A stretch of DNA of 64,000 bases from NCBI GenBank assembly GCA_963727545.1, contig CAVSGS010000033.1:70769-134768 (forward strand), given 5' to 3'. Source of the DNA: Flexifilum sp963727545 (GTDB lineage: Bacteria; Chloroflexota; Anaerolineae; Aggregatilineales; Phototrophicaceae). This document shows, one piece after another, positions 16,509 through 24,999 of the stretch. The position numbers were made by a program, and so were the translations under genes. The notes below the pieces were generated by a model. That model was not told where the DNA came from. It did no database searches and was given only the letters and a program-made list of their open reading frames with translations. Within the stretch, counting starts at the first letter, position 1; the number at the start of each line of letters is the position of its first letter.

Positions 16509-17438
16509 ATGTCTACTTTAGAAAGTCAGACCTCGCTGGGTGCAGCCGAAGCCGAAGTGCAACCACGCTGGCGGCATCTACGCGGCTATCTCACCCGACC
16601 CGCGATCATTTACTTAATCGTGCTCACGCAGCTTCCCCTGCTGCTGACACTGTATTACAGCCTCACCAATTGGAATCTCCTGCGCCCGGATCGCACCCGC
16701 TTCGTCGGCTTCGAAAACTATCTCGACTTCTTCCGCAACCCCGACGTCATCACGATTCTGCGGAATACGCTCGTCTTTTCGATGTCGGTGGTGCTTTGGT
16801 CGCTCGTGCTGGGCATGATTTTAGCGCTGCTGCTCAACCGCAGTTTTCGCGGTCGTGGCGTCGCCCGCACGCTCCTGATCACCCCGTTCCTGATCATGCC
16901 GACGGTTTCGGCGGTGATGTGGAAAAACATGCTGTTCAACCCGGCGTTCGGCTTGATCAGTTCGACGCTCGCCGCGCTCGGCGGTCCGCGGATTGACTGG
17001 ATCAACAGCTATCCGATGCTCTCGATCGTCATCATCGTGACGTGGGAGTGGACGCCGTTCATGATGCTGATCTTGCTGGCGGGCTTACAATCGCTCTCGC
17101 AGGATAGCCTCGAAGCCGCCCAGATCGACGGCGCCGGAGCGCTCGAAATGTTCTATTACATCATCTTGCCCCATCTGCGCCGCTACATCGAGATCGGCGT
17201 GCTGCTGGAGGTGCTGTTCGTCCTCAACATCTTCGGCGAAATCTTCGTCACCACCACCGGCGGTCCGGCAATTGACACGACCACCCTAACCTTTGACATC
17301 TACAAAGAGGCATTCAGCCGCTGGAACGTCGGACGCGCCAGCGCTTACGGCATCTTTGCCGTCATCCTTGCCAATATCGTCACGATCTTTTTCGTGCGCG
17401 TCATCCGCGCGGGCAGCAAAGGAGACGCAGCCGCATGA
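16509..17438 (+). CDS. ABC sugar/polyol permease, MalF-like
   Basis: Inner-membrane permease of about 309 residues with six membrane spans and the cytoplasmic EAA loop EAAQIDGAGALEMFYYIILP near the middle of the C-terminal half, where the ATPase docks. YYSLTNWNLLRPDRTRFVGFENY is typical of MalF/SmoF proteins. The ATG at 16509 is chosen because it begins a normal N-terminus; an upstream GTG at 16455 would add 18 residues. The stop overlaps the next ATG by four bases. Confidence 0.9.
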   Translation: MSTLESQTSLGAAEAEVQPRWRHLRGYLTRPAIIYLIVLTQLPLLLTLYYSLTNWNLLRPDRTRFVGFENYLDFFRNPDVITILRNTLVFSMSVVLWSLVLGMILALLLNRSFRGRGVARTLLITPFLIMPTVSAVMWKNMLFNPAFGLISSTLAALGGPRIDWINSYPMLSIVIIVTWEWTPFMMLILLAGLQSLSQDSLEAAQIDGAGALEMFYYIILPHLRRYIEIGVLLEVLFVLNIFGEIFVTTTGGPAIDTTTLTFDIYKEAFSRWNVGRASAYGIFAVILANIVTIFFVRVIRAGSKGDAAA

Positions 17439-18256
17439 CTACCCACAAACTCACCGGGCATTTTCTCTCCGGCTTGACGATCGTGCTGGCGCTGGTCTTC
17501 TTCTTCCCGATCTTCTGGATGTTCCTCACATCCTTCAAGACCGAAGCCGCCGCCTTTACCTTCCCGCCGCCGCTGACCTTCACGCCCACGCTCGAAAACT
17601 ACCAGATCGCCATCGGGCAGTCGAAATACTTCGAAGAACTCTGGAATACGATCGTCATCACCGGTTTCTCGACTCTCGTCGCCTTGGCGCTCGGCGTCCC
17701 GGCAGCTTACAGTCTCGCCTTTTACCCCGGCAAGCGCAGCAACTTCACGCTGATGTGGATGATGTCCACCCGGATGCTGCCGCCGGTCGGGATCATCGTC
17801 CCGCTTTACGTCGTCTTCCGCAATCTCGGCTTGTTCGACACGCACGGCGGCATGGTGCTCTTATATTCTGCCTTCAACTTACCGCTCGTCATCTGGATGA
17901 TGCACTCGTTCCTCTCTGACCTCCCTTACGAGATCCTCGAAGCCGCGCGCATCGATGGCGTAACCCTGATGCAAGAATTTCGCTGGGTGATTCTGCCATT
18001 GGCGCTGCCGGGGCTGATGGCGACCGTCTTGCTGTGCTTCATCTTCACGTGGAACGAGTTCTTCCTCGCCTTCAACCTGACGATCACCAAAGCCGCGCCG
18101 CTCTCGGTTTTCATCGCTTCATTTAAGACTTCCGAGGGGTTATTCTGGGCGAAGATGTCGGCAGCCGCGACCATCACGGCGCTGCCGGTTGTGCTGGCGG
18201 GTTGGCTCGCACAGCACCAACTTGTTCGCGGATTAACCGCTGGTGCGGTCAAATAG
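17435..18256 (+). CDS. ABC sugar/polyol permease, MalG-like
   Basis: 273-residue partner permease with six spans, an EAA loop EAARIDGVTLMQEFRWVILP and a C-terminus QHQLVRGLTAGAVK that closely follows the SmoG/MalG pattern. The STRMLPPVGIIVPLYV segment is characteristic of polyol (sorbitol/mannitol) systems. Translationally coupled to the preceding permease (ATGA overlap). Confidence 0.92.
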   Translation: MTTHKLTGHFLSGLTIVLALVFFFPIFWMFLTSFKTEAAAFTFPPPLTFTPTLENYQIAIGQSKYFEELWNTIVITGFSTLVALALGVPAAYSLAFYPGKRSNFTLMWMMSTRMLPPVGIIVPLYVVFRNLGLFDTHGGMVLLYSAFNLPLVIWMMHSFLSDLPYEILEAARIDGVTLMQEFRWVILPLALPGLMATVLLCFIFTWNEFFLAFNLTITKAAPLSVFIASFKTSEGLFWAKMSAAATITALPVVLAGWLAQHQLVRGLTAGAVK

Positions 18257-18310
18257 AGTAGCTGAGGTTTTACATACGTCGCCGTCCGGCGACAGGAGCA
18301 TATCGGTGTC

Positions 18311-19318
18311 ATGAAAGCAGCACAGATTGAACGCCCCGGCGCAGCCGCCGTCGTCACCGTCCCCGAACCCGTCCCCGGTGCTGATGACGTCCTGATTCGC
18401 GTCCGTGCCGCCGGAATTTGCGGTACGGACCTACACATCTTCAAAGGCGAGTACGAAGCAACTTATCCGCTGATTCCGGGGCACGAGTTCAGCGGTGAAG
18501 TCGTGGCAGTCGGCGCGAACGTCCAGAATTTCAAGGTCGGCGACCGTGTCACCGCCGACCCGAACATCCCCTGCAATCGCTGCCGCTACTGTCAGCGCAA
18601 CCAGCCGAACCAGTGTGTCAACCTCAAGGCGATCGGGGTGACCCGCAGCGGCGCGTTCGCCGAATACGTCATCGCGCCCGAAGGCAACGTCTTCGCCATC
18701 GGCGATCTTTCCTACGCCGCCGCCGCCTTGGTCGAGCCGCTCGCCTGCGTCGTCTGGGGGTTGAAACAGGTCGAAGTCCAGCCGGGCGATACCGCCCTCG
18801 TCTTTGGGGCGGGACCGATGGGCTGCTTGGTCGCACAGGGATTGCGCAGCGCCGGTGCGTCGAAGGTCGTCGTCACCGATTTGGTACGCGGGCGTTTGGA
18901 TCTGGTTGAGCAGCTTGGCGCATCCGCGACCGTCGTCGCCGACGAAAACCAGATGTCGACACTCATGAGCCTTGAGCCGGATGGCTATGACATCGTCGTC
19001 GACGCGACCGGGATTCCCGCCGTGCTCGAAGGGACGTTCGTCTACGCCAAGCCGCGCGGCAAGATTTGGGTGTTCGGCGTCACGCCGCAAGGGACGTGGG
19101 TTAAGTTCCCATCTTACGAAGTCTTCCGGCGCGATCTCAAGATCATCGGCAGCTTTGCCGTCAACCGCACTTTCCCGCAGAGCATCGCCTTGATCCAGAG
19201 CGGCACCGTACAGGTTGAGCCGTTGATCTCGCACCAGTTGCCGATCGACGACTTCGTTCGCGGTCTCGAAATCGCCGAGAAGGACCCCAAACGCGGCAAA
19301 GTCCACTTCAACTTTTAG
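18311..19318 (+). CDS. Zinc-dependent medium-chain alcohol (polyol) dehydrogenase
   Basis: 335 residues of the sorbitol/arabitol dehydrogenase branch. The catalytic zinc ligands are visible as CGTD near residue 38, GHEFSGE near 60 and the VEPLACV glutamate near 141. The four structural zinc cysteines are CNRCRYCQRNQPNQC at about residues 90-104. The Rossmann motif is VFGAGPMGCLVAQ near 165. It follows the permeases by 54 bases, so it probably oxidises the imported polyol to a ketose with NAD(P). Confidence 0.9.
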   Translation: MKAAQIERPGAAAVVTVPEPVPGADDVLIRVRAAGICGTDLHIFKGEYEATYPLIPGHEFSGEVVAVGANVQNFKVGDRVTADPNIPCNRCRYCQRNQPNQCVNLKAIGVTRSGAFAEYVIAPEGNVFAIGDLSYAAAALVEPLACVVWGLKQVEVQPGDTALVFGAGPMGCLVAQGLRSAGASKVVVTDLVRGRLDLVEQLGASATVVADENQMSTLMSLEPDGYDIVVDATGIPAVLEGTFVYAKPRGKIWVFGVTPQGTWVKFPSYEVFRRDLKIIGSFAVNRTFPQSIALIQSGTVQVEPLISHQLPIDDFVRGLEIAEKDPKRGKVHFNF

Positions 19319-19401
19319 GCTTGCTTAAGCCGAGACGATCTCAGGACGATTACATCAGGCAAAATTCTGAGGTTAGTACGGTTCACAAGCGTACTCTTCA
19401 C

Positions 19402-19429
19402 GTCGGGGCGCACGGCGGTGCGCCCCGAC
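19402..19429. repeat. Dispersed G/C palindrome, copy 4
   Basis: Perfect 12-bp arms GTCGGGGCGCAC and GTGCGCCCCGAC around GGCG. Lies downstream of the dehydrogenase, before the promoter of the OmpR-type system. Confidence 0.8.
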
Positions 19430-19492
19430 AAACCCCGACGATTATCCCAGACCTGCTAGACCACGTTGCTGCCCTAACTCTCGCTCGTCACC

Positions 19493-19530
19493 TTAAATCT
19501 GGTTTAAATCTGCCCGCCGGCGAGTACAAT
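19493..19530 (+). promoter_or_regulatory. Promoter of the OmpR-type two-component operon with 11-bp-phased boxes
   Basis: TTAAATCTG occurs at 19493-19501 and again at 19504-19512, spaced 11 bp as for OmpR/PhoB-family regulators. A -10-like TACAAT lies at 19525-19530, so the downstream box covers the -35 position, the usual layout for activation by such regulators. The start codon is at 19561. Related boxes occur upstream of the minus-strand operon at 24740, suggesting autoregulation plus shared control. Confidence 0.65.
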
Positions 19531-19560
19531 AGCAGCAGATTGCTCTGAGATTGGACTCAC

Positions 19561-20256
19561 ATGGCACACATTCTCCTCATCGACGACGAAATTAGATTGA
19601 CCGAGCCGCTGCGCACCGCGTTCGAGCGTGACGGCTATGAAGTATCGGTCGCCAACGATGGACACACCGGCTTCAGCTTGGCGCTGGTCGAGAAACCCGA
19701 CGTGGTCGTGCTCGACGTGATGATGCCCGGTTTGGATGGCTGGCAGGTTTGCCGTGAACTGCGCCAGCATAGTTCCGTGCCGATCATCATGCTGACCGCG
19801 TTGGACGATCCGGTCGACCGCATCAAAGGGCTGGAGATCGGCGCGGATGACTATTTGGTCAAGCCCTTCGGCTATCAGGAACTCGAAGCGCACGTCCGCG
19901 CCATGCTGCGCCGCGTGCAGATGGACGGCGGTCACGAACGCCCACAGCGGATCGTCGCCGGTGACATCGTGCTCGACATGAACGCCCACATCGTCACCCG
20001 GCGCGGCGAGCCGGTCCCGCTTCGCCAGAAAGAATATGAAATCCTCCTGCTGCTGATGACCAACATTGGCACCGTCATCACCCGCGAGCGCCTGTTTGAC
20101 GAGGTTTGGGGCACCGATTGGCTCGGCGATACCCGGACGCTCGACGTTCATATGAGCTGGCTCCGCTCCAAGCTGGAAGACGATCCCAGCCGACCGGTCT
20201 ATTTGCAGACCGTGCGCGGCGTCGGCTATCGTTTCGCCGCACCGGAAAGCGCCTAA
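19561..20256 (+). CDS. OmpR/PhoB-family response regulator
   Basis: 231 residues. The receiver has LIDDE, acceptor Asp52 in VVVLDVMMPGLDG, MLTAL and VKPFGYQEL. The C-terminal winged helix spans about residues 130-228, with PLRQKEYEILLLLM, the recognition-helix region TLDVHMSWLRSKLE and the final QTVRGVGYRF. Cotranscribed with the kinase 4 bases downstream. Its likely sites are the boxes before this gene and before the ferric-reductase-like operon. Confidence 0.95.
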   Translation: MAHILLIDDEIRLTEPLRTAFERDGYEVSVANDGHTGFSLALVEKPDVVVLDVMMPGLDGWQVCRELRQHSSVPIIMLTALDDPVDRIKGLEIGADDYLVKPFGYQELEAHVRAMLRRVQMDGGHERPQRIVAGDIVLDMNAHIVTRRGEPVPLRQKEYEILLLLMTNIGTVITRERLFDEVWGTDWLGDTRTLDVHMSWLRSKLEDDPSRPVYLQTVRGVGYRFAAPESA

Positions 20257-20260
20257 GCTC

Positions 20261-21700
20261 ATGCGCTGGACGATCCGTCAACGAATTCTGATCACCTTCA
20301 CGGTGATCGTGCTGGCTGGCAGTCTGGTGCAGTTGGCAATCGCCGGACGGCAGCTTGAACAAGCTACCATCGATTTTTATCGCAGCCATCTGGAAACCGA
20401 CGCTTTGATCGCGGGGGTTTCTATGCGCTCGATGTTCGAAACCGCCGCCGAAGGGGAACACGAGGAGCGCGCCCGCACGTTTCAGGGCACCCTCGCCACC
20501 CTGCAAAACGAAGTCGGACACGATTTTCTCCTGCTCGACCGCAGCTACCACGTGATCGCGGCGACGGCGGATCTCGGCTTGGTCGCTGGCGAGCAGATCC
20601 GCCAGACCCCCGAATTGGCGCAGGTGACGCCGACCACCGTCGGGTTCAACATCCGCGCCGACGCATCCGGCACGCGGCGGATGTACGTCGCTTCCTCGAT
20701 TGACGGCGATGTCGGTGGCTACATCGTACTCTCGCAGCCCACCGCTTCGATGGATGCCGAAGTGCGCGAGCGCTGGCTCGAACTGATCGCCTCGACGCTG
20801 CCGGTCGCCGCGCTGGTCGTCGCTGCCAGCCTGTGGATTTCCGCCTCGATTTCGCGCCCGATTCAGCGCTTGCGTAATTCCGCGCTCAACATGGCGGAGG
20901 GCGCGCTCAACACCCGCATCTCGATTGAATCTCAAGACGAGATCGGCGAGTTAGGCAGCAGCTTCAACTACATGGCGGAACAGCTTGAGAATCTGCTCAA
21001 AACGCAGCGCAGTTTTGTCAGCAACGCCGCCCACGAACTGCGCACGCCCTTGATGTCGCTCAAGCTGCGTATCGAGGCACTGACCGATCCCGACCTTGAA
21101 GATCGGCAGCGAACGGAGTACCTGCGCGAGCTGCGCCAAGAAGTGGATTACATGGCGGAACTGGTCACCTCGCTGCTGACGCTCGCGCGCATCGATGAGG
21201 GACGGCACACGACCGACACCGACCAGACCTACGATGGTACGTCGCTGCTGCACGACATCGCCCGCAACTGGCGCATCCAGTCGCAGCGGCAGAACTTAAC
21301 TTTCACGGCGGAAATCCCCGCCGGTTTGCCCGACGCCGCCATCCCCGCCAACGATCTACGCATCGTGCTGGACAACATTTTGAGCAACGCGCTCAAACAC
21401 ACGACCGAGGGCGAAATCACGCTGCGGGCTTGGGCAGACGGGGCAGTGGTCAACTTCTCGGTGACCGATACGGGTTGGGGGTTTGATCCACAGGAGCAGG
21501 AACAGCTTTTCACCCGCTTCTACCGCTCGCCGGAAGCCCGCGCGCGCCACATCCCCGGAACTGGCTTGGGGCTGGCGATCGTGCGGGCGATTTTGCAGCA
21601 GCATCACGGGCGCATCGAGGCGCAAAGCCGCGGGATTGGACAGGGCGCGACCTTCATCATCACCCTGCCCGCCCGTCCTACATCACCCGACCGTGCTTGA
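20261..21700 (+). CDS. Sensor histidine kinase with HAMP domain
   Basis: 479 residues: first membrane span about residues 8-28, an extracytoplasmic sensor region of about 145 residues without a recognised fold, second span about 175-198, HAMP about 198-250, phosphorylated His in SNAAHELRTPLMSL near 262, and HATPase with NILSNALKHTTEG, DTGWGFDPQ and GTGLGLAIV. Its 3' end overlaps the convergent ferric-reductase-like gene by 23 bases. Confidence 0.94.
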   Translation: MRWTIRQRILITFTVIVLAGSLVQLAIAGRQLEQATIDFYRSHLETDALIAGVSMRSMFETAAEGEHEERARTFQGTLATLQNEVGHDFLLLDRSYHVIAATADLGLVAGEQIRQTPELAQVTPTTVGFNIRADASGTRRMYVASSIDGDVGGYIVLSQPTASMDAEVRERWLELIASTLPVAALVVAASLWISASISRPIQRLRNSALNMAEGALNTRISIESQDEIGELGSSFNYMAEQLENLLKTQRSFVSNAAHELRTPLMSLKLRIEALTDPDLEDRQRTEYLRELRQEVDYMAELVTSLLTLARIDEGRHTTDTDQTYDGTSLLHDIARNWRIQSQRQNLTFTAEIPAGLPDAAIPANDLRIVLDNILSNALKHTTEGEITLRAWADGAVVNFSVTDTGWGFDPQEQEQLFTRFYRSPEARARHIPGTGLGLAIVRAILQQHHGRIEAQSRGIGQGATFIITLPARPTSPDRA

Positions 21701-22364
21701 CCTTGGCAGCTTTGCGACGGCTCGCCACGATGCTCATGCGCCAGCGGATCGAGAACAGTACCATCACCACCAGCACGCACAGCGCGATTAGCAGCCGAAC
21801 GCCCAGCCGCGCGCTGTCGGTGCCCGCGAACAGTCCGTGAAACGTGATCAGGACGAAGGCGGCATAGCTGGTGAAGTGCAGCAGTTTCCAGTTTTTGTGT
21901 CCCATCTGCTTCTTGAAGAAGAAGCTGAAGGTCACGATGGCGAGCAGCCACAGCCCTAGTATGCCTAAGCCGACTTCTTCCGGGCGATACGGTCCCGTGA
22001 ACGGTACGATCAGGTTTGCCACCGTGTAGTTGTAATAGCCATCGAACAGCAGCAGCAGCGCGTGAATCGCGCCGAGGCTCAGCGCCAGCGACGACAGCGT
22101 GTTGTGCAGCGTCGTCGACAGCGATCCCGGCGACCAGCCGCGCACCATCCCCGTGCTGACGAACAAGCCCCATGCGGTCGCCGCCGTCAGCAGCAGATAG
22201 GCGGTGATCCCCGCCGACCGGACCAGATGCCAACTGAGCGTTTGGTCGCCGGTCAGTGAGACGGCGAAAATTCCATGCTCCACCACCCACCAACCGGATA
22301 AGGCGATGACGGTGACGCTGAAGACTAAGGCGAGTAGATCGAGCCGCCGAGCGGGTTTTAACAT
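21678..22364 (-). CDS. Ferric-reductase-like heme membrane protein
   Basis: 228 residues with about six membrane spans and the His pairs expected of the ferric reductase-like transmembrane domain that binds b-type hemes. Candidate ligands are LHNTLSSLALSLGAIHALLL (two His) and KLLHFTSYAAFVLITFHGLF (two His), each pair about 13 residues apart on adjacent helices. It lacks a flavin/NAD domain, so it would take electrons from a partner. It is the last gene of an operon with a small membrane protein, ApbE and a secreted protein, which suggests a membrane electron-transfer unit with a covalently bound flavin. Confidence 0.85.
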   Translation of the reverse strand: MLKPARRLDLLALVFSVTVIALSGWWVVEHGIFAVSLTGDQTLSWHLVRSAGITAYLLLTAATAWGLFVSTGMVRGWSPGSLSTTLHNTLSSLALSLGAIHALLLLFDGYYNYTVANLIVPFTGPYRPEEVGLGILGLWLLAIVTFSFFFKKQMGHKNWKLLHFTSYAAFVLITFHGLFAGTDSARLGVRLLIALCVLVVMVLFSIRWRMSIVASRRKAAKVKHGRVM

Positions 22365-22415
22365 GATAACGTTCTCCTAGCGTGATGTGTGCTGCAATCT
22401 AAGCATGTGCGAGTG

Positions 22416-22442
22416 CGGGACACCGGGCGATCCGGTGTCCCG
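22416..22442. repeat. Dispersed G/C palindrome, copy 5 (variant)
   Basis: Perfect 11-bp arms CGGGACACCGG and CCGGTGTCCCG with a GCGAT loop, between the secreted-protein gene and the ferric-reductase-like gene. The stem sequence differs from the GGGGCGCA type, but length and position are alike. Confidence 0.7.
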
Positions 22443-22449
22443 GCGAAAA

Positions 22450-23479
22450 TCAGTCGTCGTCGTTGAAGCGCGGAATCGCGGGGGCGGATTGCGCATCGAG
22501 CAGCGGCGTATCGAACACCGTCAGGTTTGAGCAGTTCCCGCTCAGGCTGACGTTATCGGTCGAGACCCAGACGCCGCCGATGTTCGTGCCGACCACCAGC
22601 CAGTTCGACTCCCGGTTGATACCGCCGACCTGATACTGTTGCCCCTGATTGCCGTAGCCGAGCAAGCTGTAGCCCGCCCCCGGTCCGCTGTAGAAGTCAG
22701 TCTTCAGCGGCGTGACTGTTGCCGTGCAGCTCGCGTTGACCGTCTGCGGTTGGGGCTGCTGAGTCGGCTGTGTTGGTGGCGCTGCTGTCGGGATCGAGAG
22801 CACGGTGAAGAAATTCGCCTGTTTGACCTGCACGCTCACCTGAGCGTCTGGCGGAGCCGACTGCATTTGCAGGGTCACGTCGTATTCGCCGGGATCGACC
22901 ACCAGATTGATCCCATCGACGTCACTCGACGCCGAAAGCAGGATGATACCGAGCGCATCGGTGATTTGCAGATTGCCGACCACGCCGGGATAGCTGACGC
23001 TGATCACGCTCGGCTGCCCTTGCGGGATGCTCACGTGCGTCGTGCTCTGCGCTACGTCCGCTGCCAACACGCGCGCTTGATCCAGCGTCAACTGAGTCGA
23101 GTTCGAGCGTTTGGGTCGCGCCAACGTCAGTCAAGTTTGCCAGCGAGCGCACCTGCACCGCCGCTTGCACCACGTCGGGCAGCCGCTTGATCGTTAAGGT
23201 ATGCGAGCCGCTGTTCGGCGCGATATTCAGTTCCAACCCATGCACGCGCGCATCCGCTGCTTGCAGCATGGTCGTTCCGGCGTCGTTCACCAAGTTGATC
23301 GCCGTTTGCGTCACGTCGAGCGCGACCGTGCCGGTCGTGTCGGCGGGCATCGTGATGTTCACGTCGATACTCGGCGTATTGTCGTCCAGCGTGATCAGTC
23401 CACCGCTGTCCTGCGCGAGCACGGGCAGCGCCGCCAAACTCAAGGCGAGTAACGGGATCAGTTTACGCAGCAGTTTCAT
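22450..23479 (-). CDS. Secreted protein with C-terminal SH3-like domain (frameshifted)
   Basis: Signal peptide MKLLRKLIPLLALSLAALPV ending in LAQ, then about 320 mature residues. The N-terminal two thirds contain repeated beta-rich segments, a Pro/Gln/Thr linker (PTAAPPTQPTQQPQPQT) and a C-terminal bacterial SH3-like region (DFYSGPGAGYSLLGYGNQGQ to NWLVVGT). The first frame fails after TQTLE near 23103, where the second frame continues TQLTLDQARVLAAD. One extra base is the simplest explanation. The start overlaps the apbE stop (ATGA). No FMN-binding Thr motif was seen, so it is not an obvious ApbE substrate. Role unknown. Confidence 0.7.
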
Positions 23480-24402
23480 GCGCTTGGCTCCTCCTTAGCA
23501 AAAGCGAGAAAACGCTCGGTTGCGAGTACCGCGCCATCGTCACGAACGACCAAAGCGGCGGCATCCCATTGCTGATCGAGCCACGCCAAGCCCGCATCAC
23601 TGCCGAGCAGCAGCAGCGCCTTCGTATACGCCTCTGCGACTGCGCCCTGCGGATGGATCACGGTGACGGAAAGCCCGTCAGTCAGTGCCGGTTTTCCCGT
23701 GCGCGGATCGATAATGTGGTGATACGTCTGTCCGTCGCGCGTCTGCCAGCGCCGGAAGTCCGTACCGCTGGTGACGATGCAGTTGTCGTTGATCACCACT
23801 GACGCGACCACCTCATCGCTGTTAGGCAGCGGAATATCGACGATCCAACCGGGATAGCCCTCCGGCGCGCCCCGCCCGGCGATGTCGCCGCCGATGTCGA
23901 TTAAAGCAGCACCATACTGGCTCAACTCATCCGCCAGCATTTTCGCCGTCCACCCTTTGGCAACGCCACCGAGATCGATGGCGCTTCCGGCAGGCAGGCG
24001 AACGCGCTGCCCGTCGGCGTCCAGCTCGATACCGCGCCAATCCGGGACTTCGGGCGCTGCTTGCGTCTCCGGCACCGCGATCTGGTCGAAGCTGCGGTCG
24101 TAGCCGCTGGCGATCAGCGCGGGCTGCACCAGCGGGTTGAACAAGCCTTCAGTCAGCCGGGCGGCATGTTTCGCCGCCGCGATGTTGGCGAATAAGGTCG
24201 CGCTGACTTCGACCCAGTCTCCTGAACAGGCATTCAAACGCATTAACTCGCTGTCAGGACGAAAACGCGACAGGCAGTCTTCCAGTTCGTTGAAGCGATC
24301 CGGCATTTGCCCCAAGATGGCGATTCCGTCGGCGTCAGTCTCTAATTGCACCGTGACGGTGCAGCCCATCGCCCGAAACGACGTGTGATAGATCGACGTC
24401 AT
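23476..24402 (-). CDS. apbE: FAD:protein FMN transferase ApbE
   Basis: 308 residues from the ATG at 24402. ApbE attaches FMN covalently to Thr or Ser of target redox proteins outside the membrane. Visible features: FRAMGCTVTVQL at the N-terminus, LSRFRPDSELMRLN, GSAIDLGGVAKGWTAKML (flavin-binding) and the DIGGDIAGRG, TSGTDFRRW and HHIIDPRTGKPA signatures. No signal peptide or lipobox is present at this start. The longer open frame upstream is only overlap with the preceding gene. The start overlaps that gene's TGA by four bases. Its target flavoprotein is not obvious in this window. Confidence 0.92.
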   Translation of the reverse strand: MTSIYHTSFRAMGCTVTVQLETDADGIAILGQMPDRFNELEDCLSRFRPDSELMRLNACSGDWVEVSATLFANIAAAKHAARLTEGLFNPLVQPALIASGYDRSFDQIAVPETQAAPEVPDWRGIELDADGQRVRLPAGSAIDLGGVAKGWTAKMLADELSQYGAALIDIGGDIAGRGAPEGYPGWIVDIPLPNSDEVVASVVINDNCIVTSGTDFRRWQTRDGQTYHHIIDPRTGKPALTDGLSVTVIHPQGAVAEAYTKALLLLGSDAGLAWLDQQWDAAALVVRDDGAVLATERFLAFAKEEPSA

Positions 24403-24740
24403 CGCGTTGACCGGCTGAATGACCGCGCCGGAAATTGGATGATGCTGGGCTGTTGAAACTGGAACTGCTGCTGCGGTAGCTGTGTGATTTGCGCCGGTGC
24501 CGGCGTCGGCACTTCGGCGACGCTGCTGCCACCGGATTGTCGCACCACGACGATATTCGGTGCTGCGTGCGTGATCGTCGTATTGGCGCTGGTTTGCACG
24601 ACTGCCGTCTGCGGTTGTGCCGCGTTCGCCGTCTGATCCACCGTGATCAACATTTGCGCGCCGACCAGCGTAGCAATTGTGCTGCTGGTGACTAAAGCCG
24701 TTCGAACGATCCAACGGCGGGTATTTTCTGCCTGAGCCAT
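24399..24740 (-). CDS. Small single-span membrane protein
   Basis: 113 residues with one hydrophobic segment (about residues 12-32, VRTALVTSSTIATLVGAQML) and a Thr/Gln/Pro-rich outside tail ending in ARSFSRSTR. AGGAG precedes the ATG at 24740. First gene of the apbE operon. I recognise no family. Because it heads an ApbE/heme operon it may anchor or assemble that complex, but this is only context. Confidence 0.65.
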   Translation of the reverse strand: MAQAENTRRWIVRTALVTSSTIATLVGAQMLITVDQTANAAQPQTAVVQTSANTTITHAAPNIVVVRQSGGSSVAEVPTPAPAQITQLPQQQFQFQQPSIIQFPARSFSRSTR

Positions 24741-24776
24741 CTTCGATCTCCTAGCGTTCGGAATTACCCCTAAACG

Positions 24777-24840
24777 ATAATCGAAAAGTGCTCCGGCTGC
24801 TTAAATCGCAACTCAAATCAGCCTTAAATGCAGCTTAAAT
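24777..24840 (-). promoter_or_regulatory. Promoter of the apbE operon with four phased boxes
   Basis: Read in the direction of transcription, ATTTAA, ATTTAA, ATTTGA and ATTTAA begin at 24840, 24829, 24818 and 24806, with spacings of 11, 11 and 12 bp, each followed by a CTG/TTG/CAG-like triplet. A -10-like GATTAT lies at 24782-24777, so the last box covers the -35 position, as in the promoter at 19493. The rest of the gap up to 24999 shows nothing. Confidence 0.6.
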
Positions 24841-24999
24841 CGGTACGGCGACCGCCAATTACGTCTCAATGAGGCGCTTTCGATAAGCTTACTTCAAGGA
24901 ATGCGGAGGAATCGACGAGCAGATGTGCTCCGTCGGCAGCGGCAATGAACACAGAATGGCGATCACGCCACCCTGCTGATCGCGTCACATCGGGTTAGG

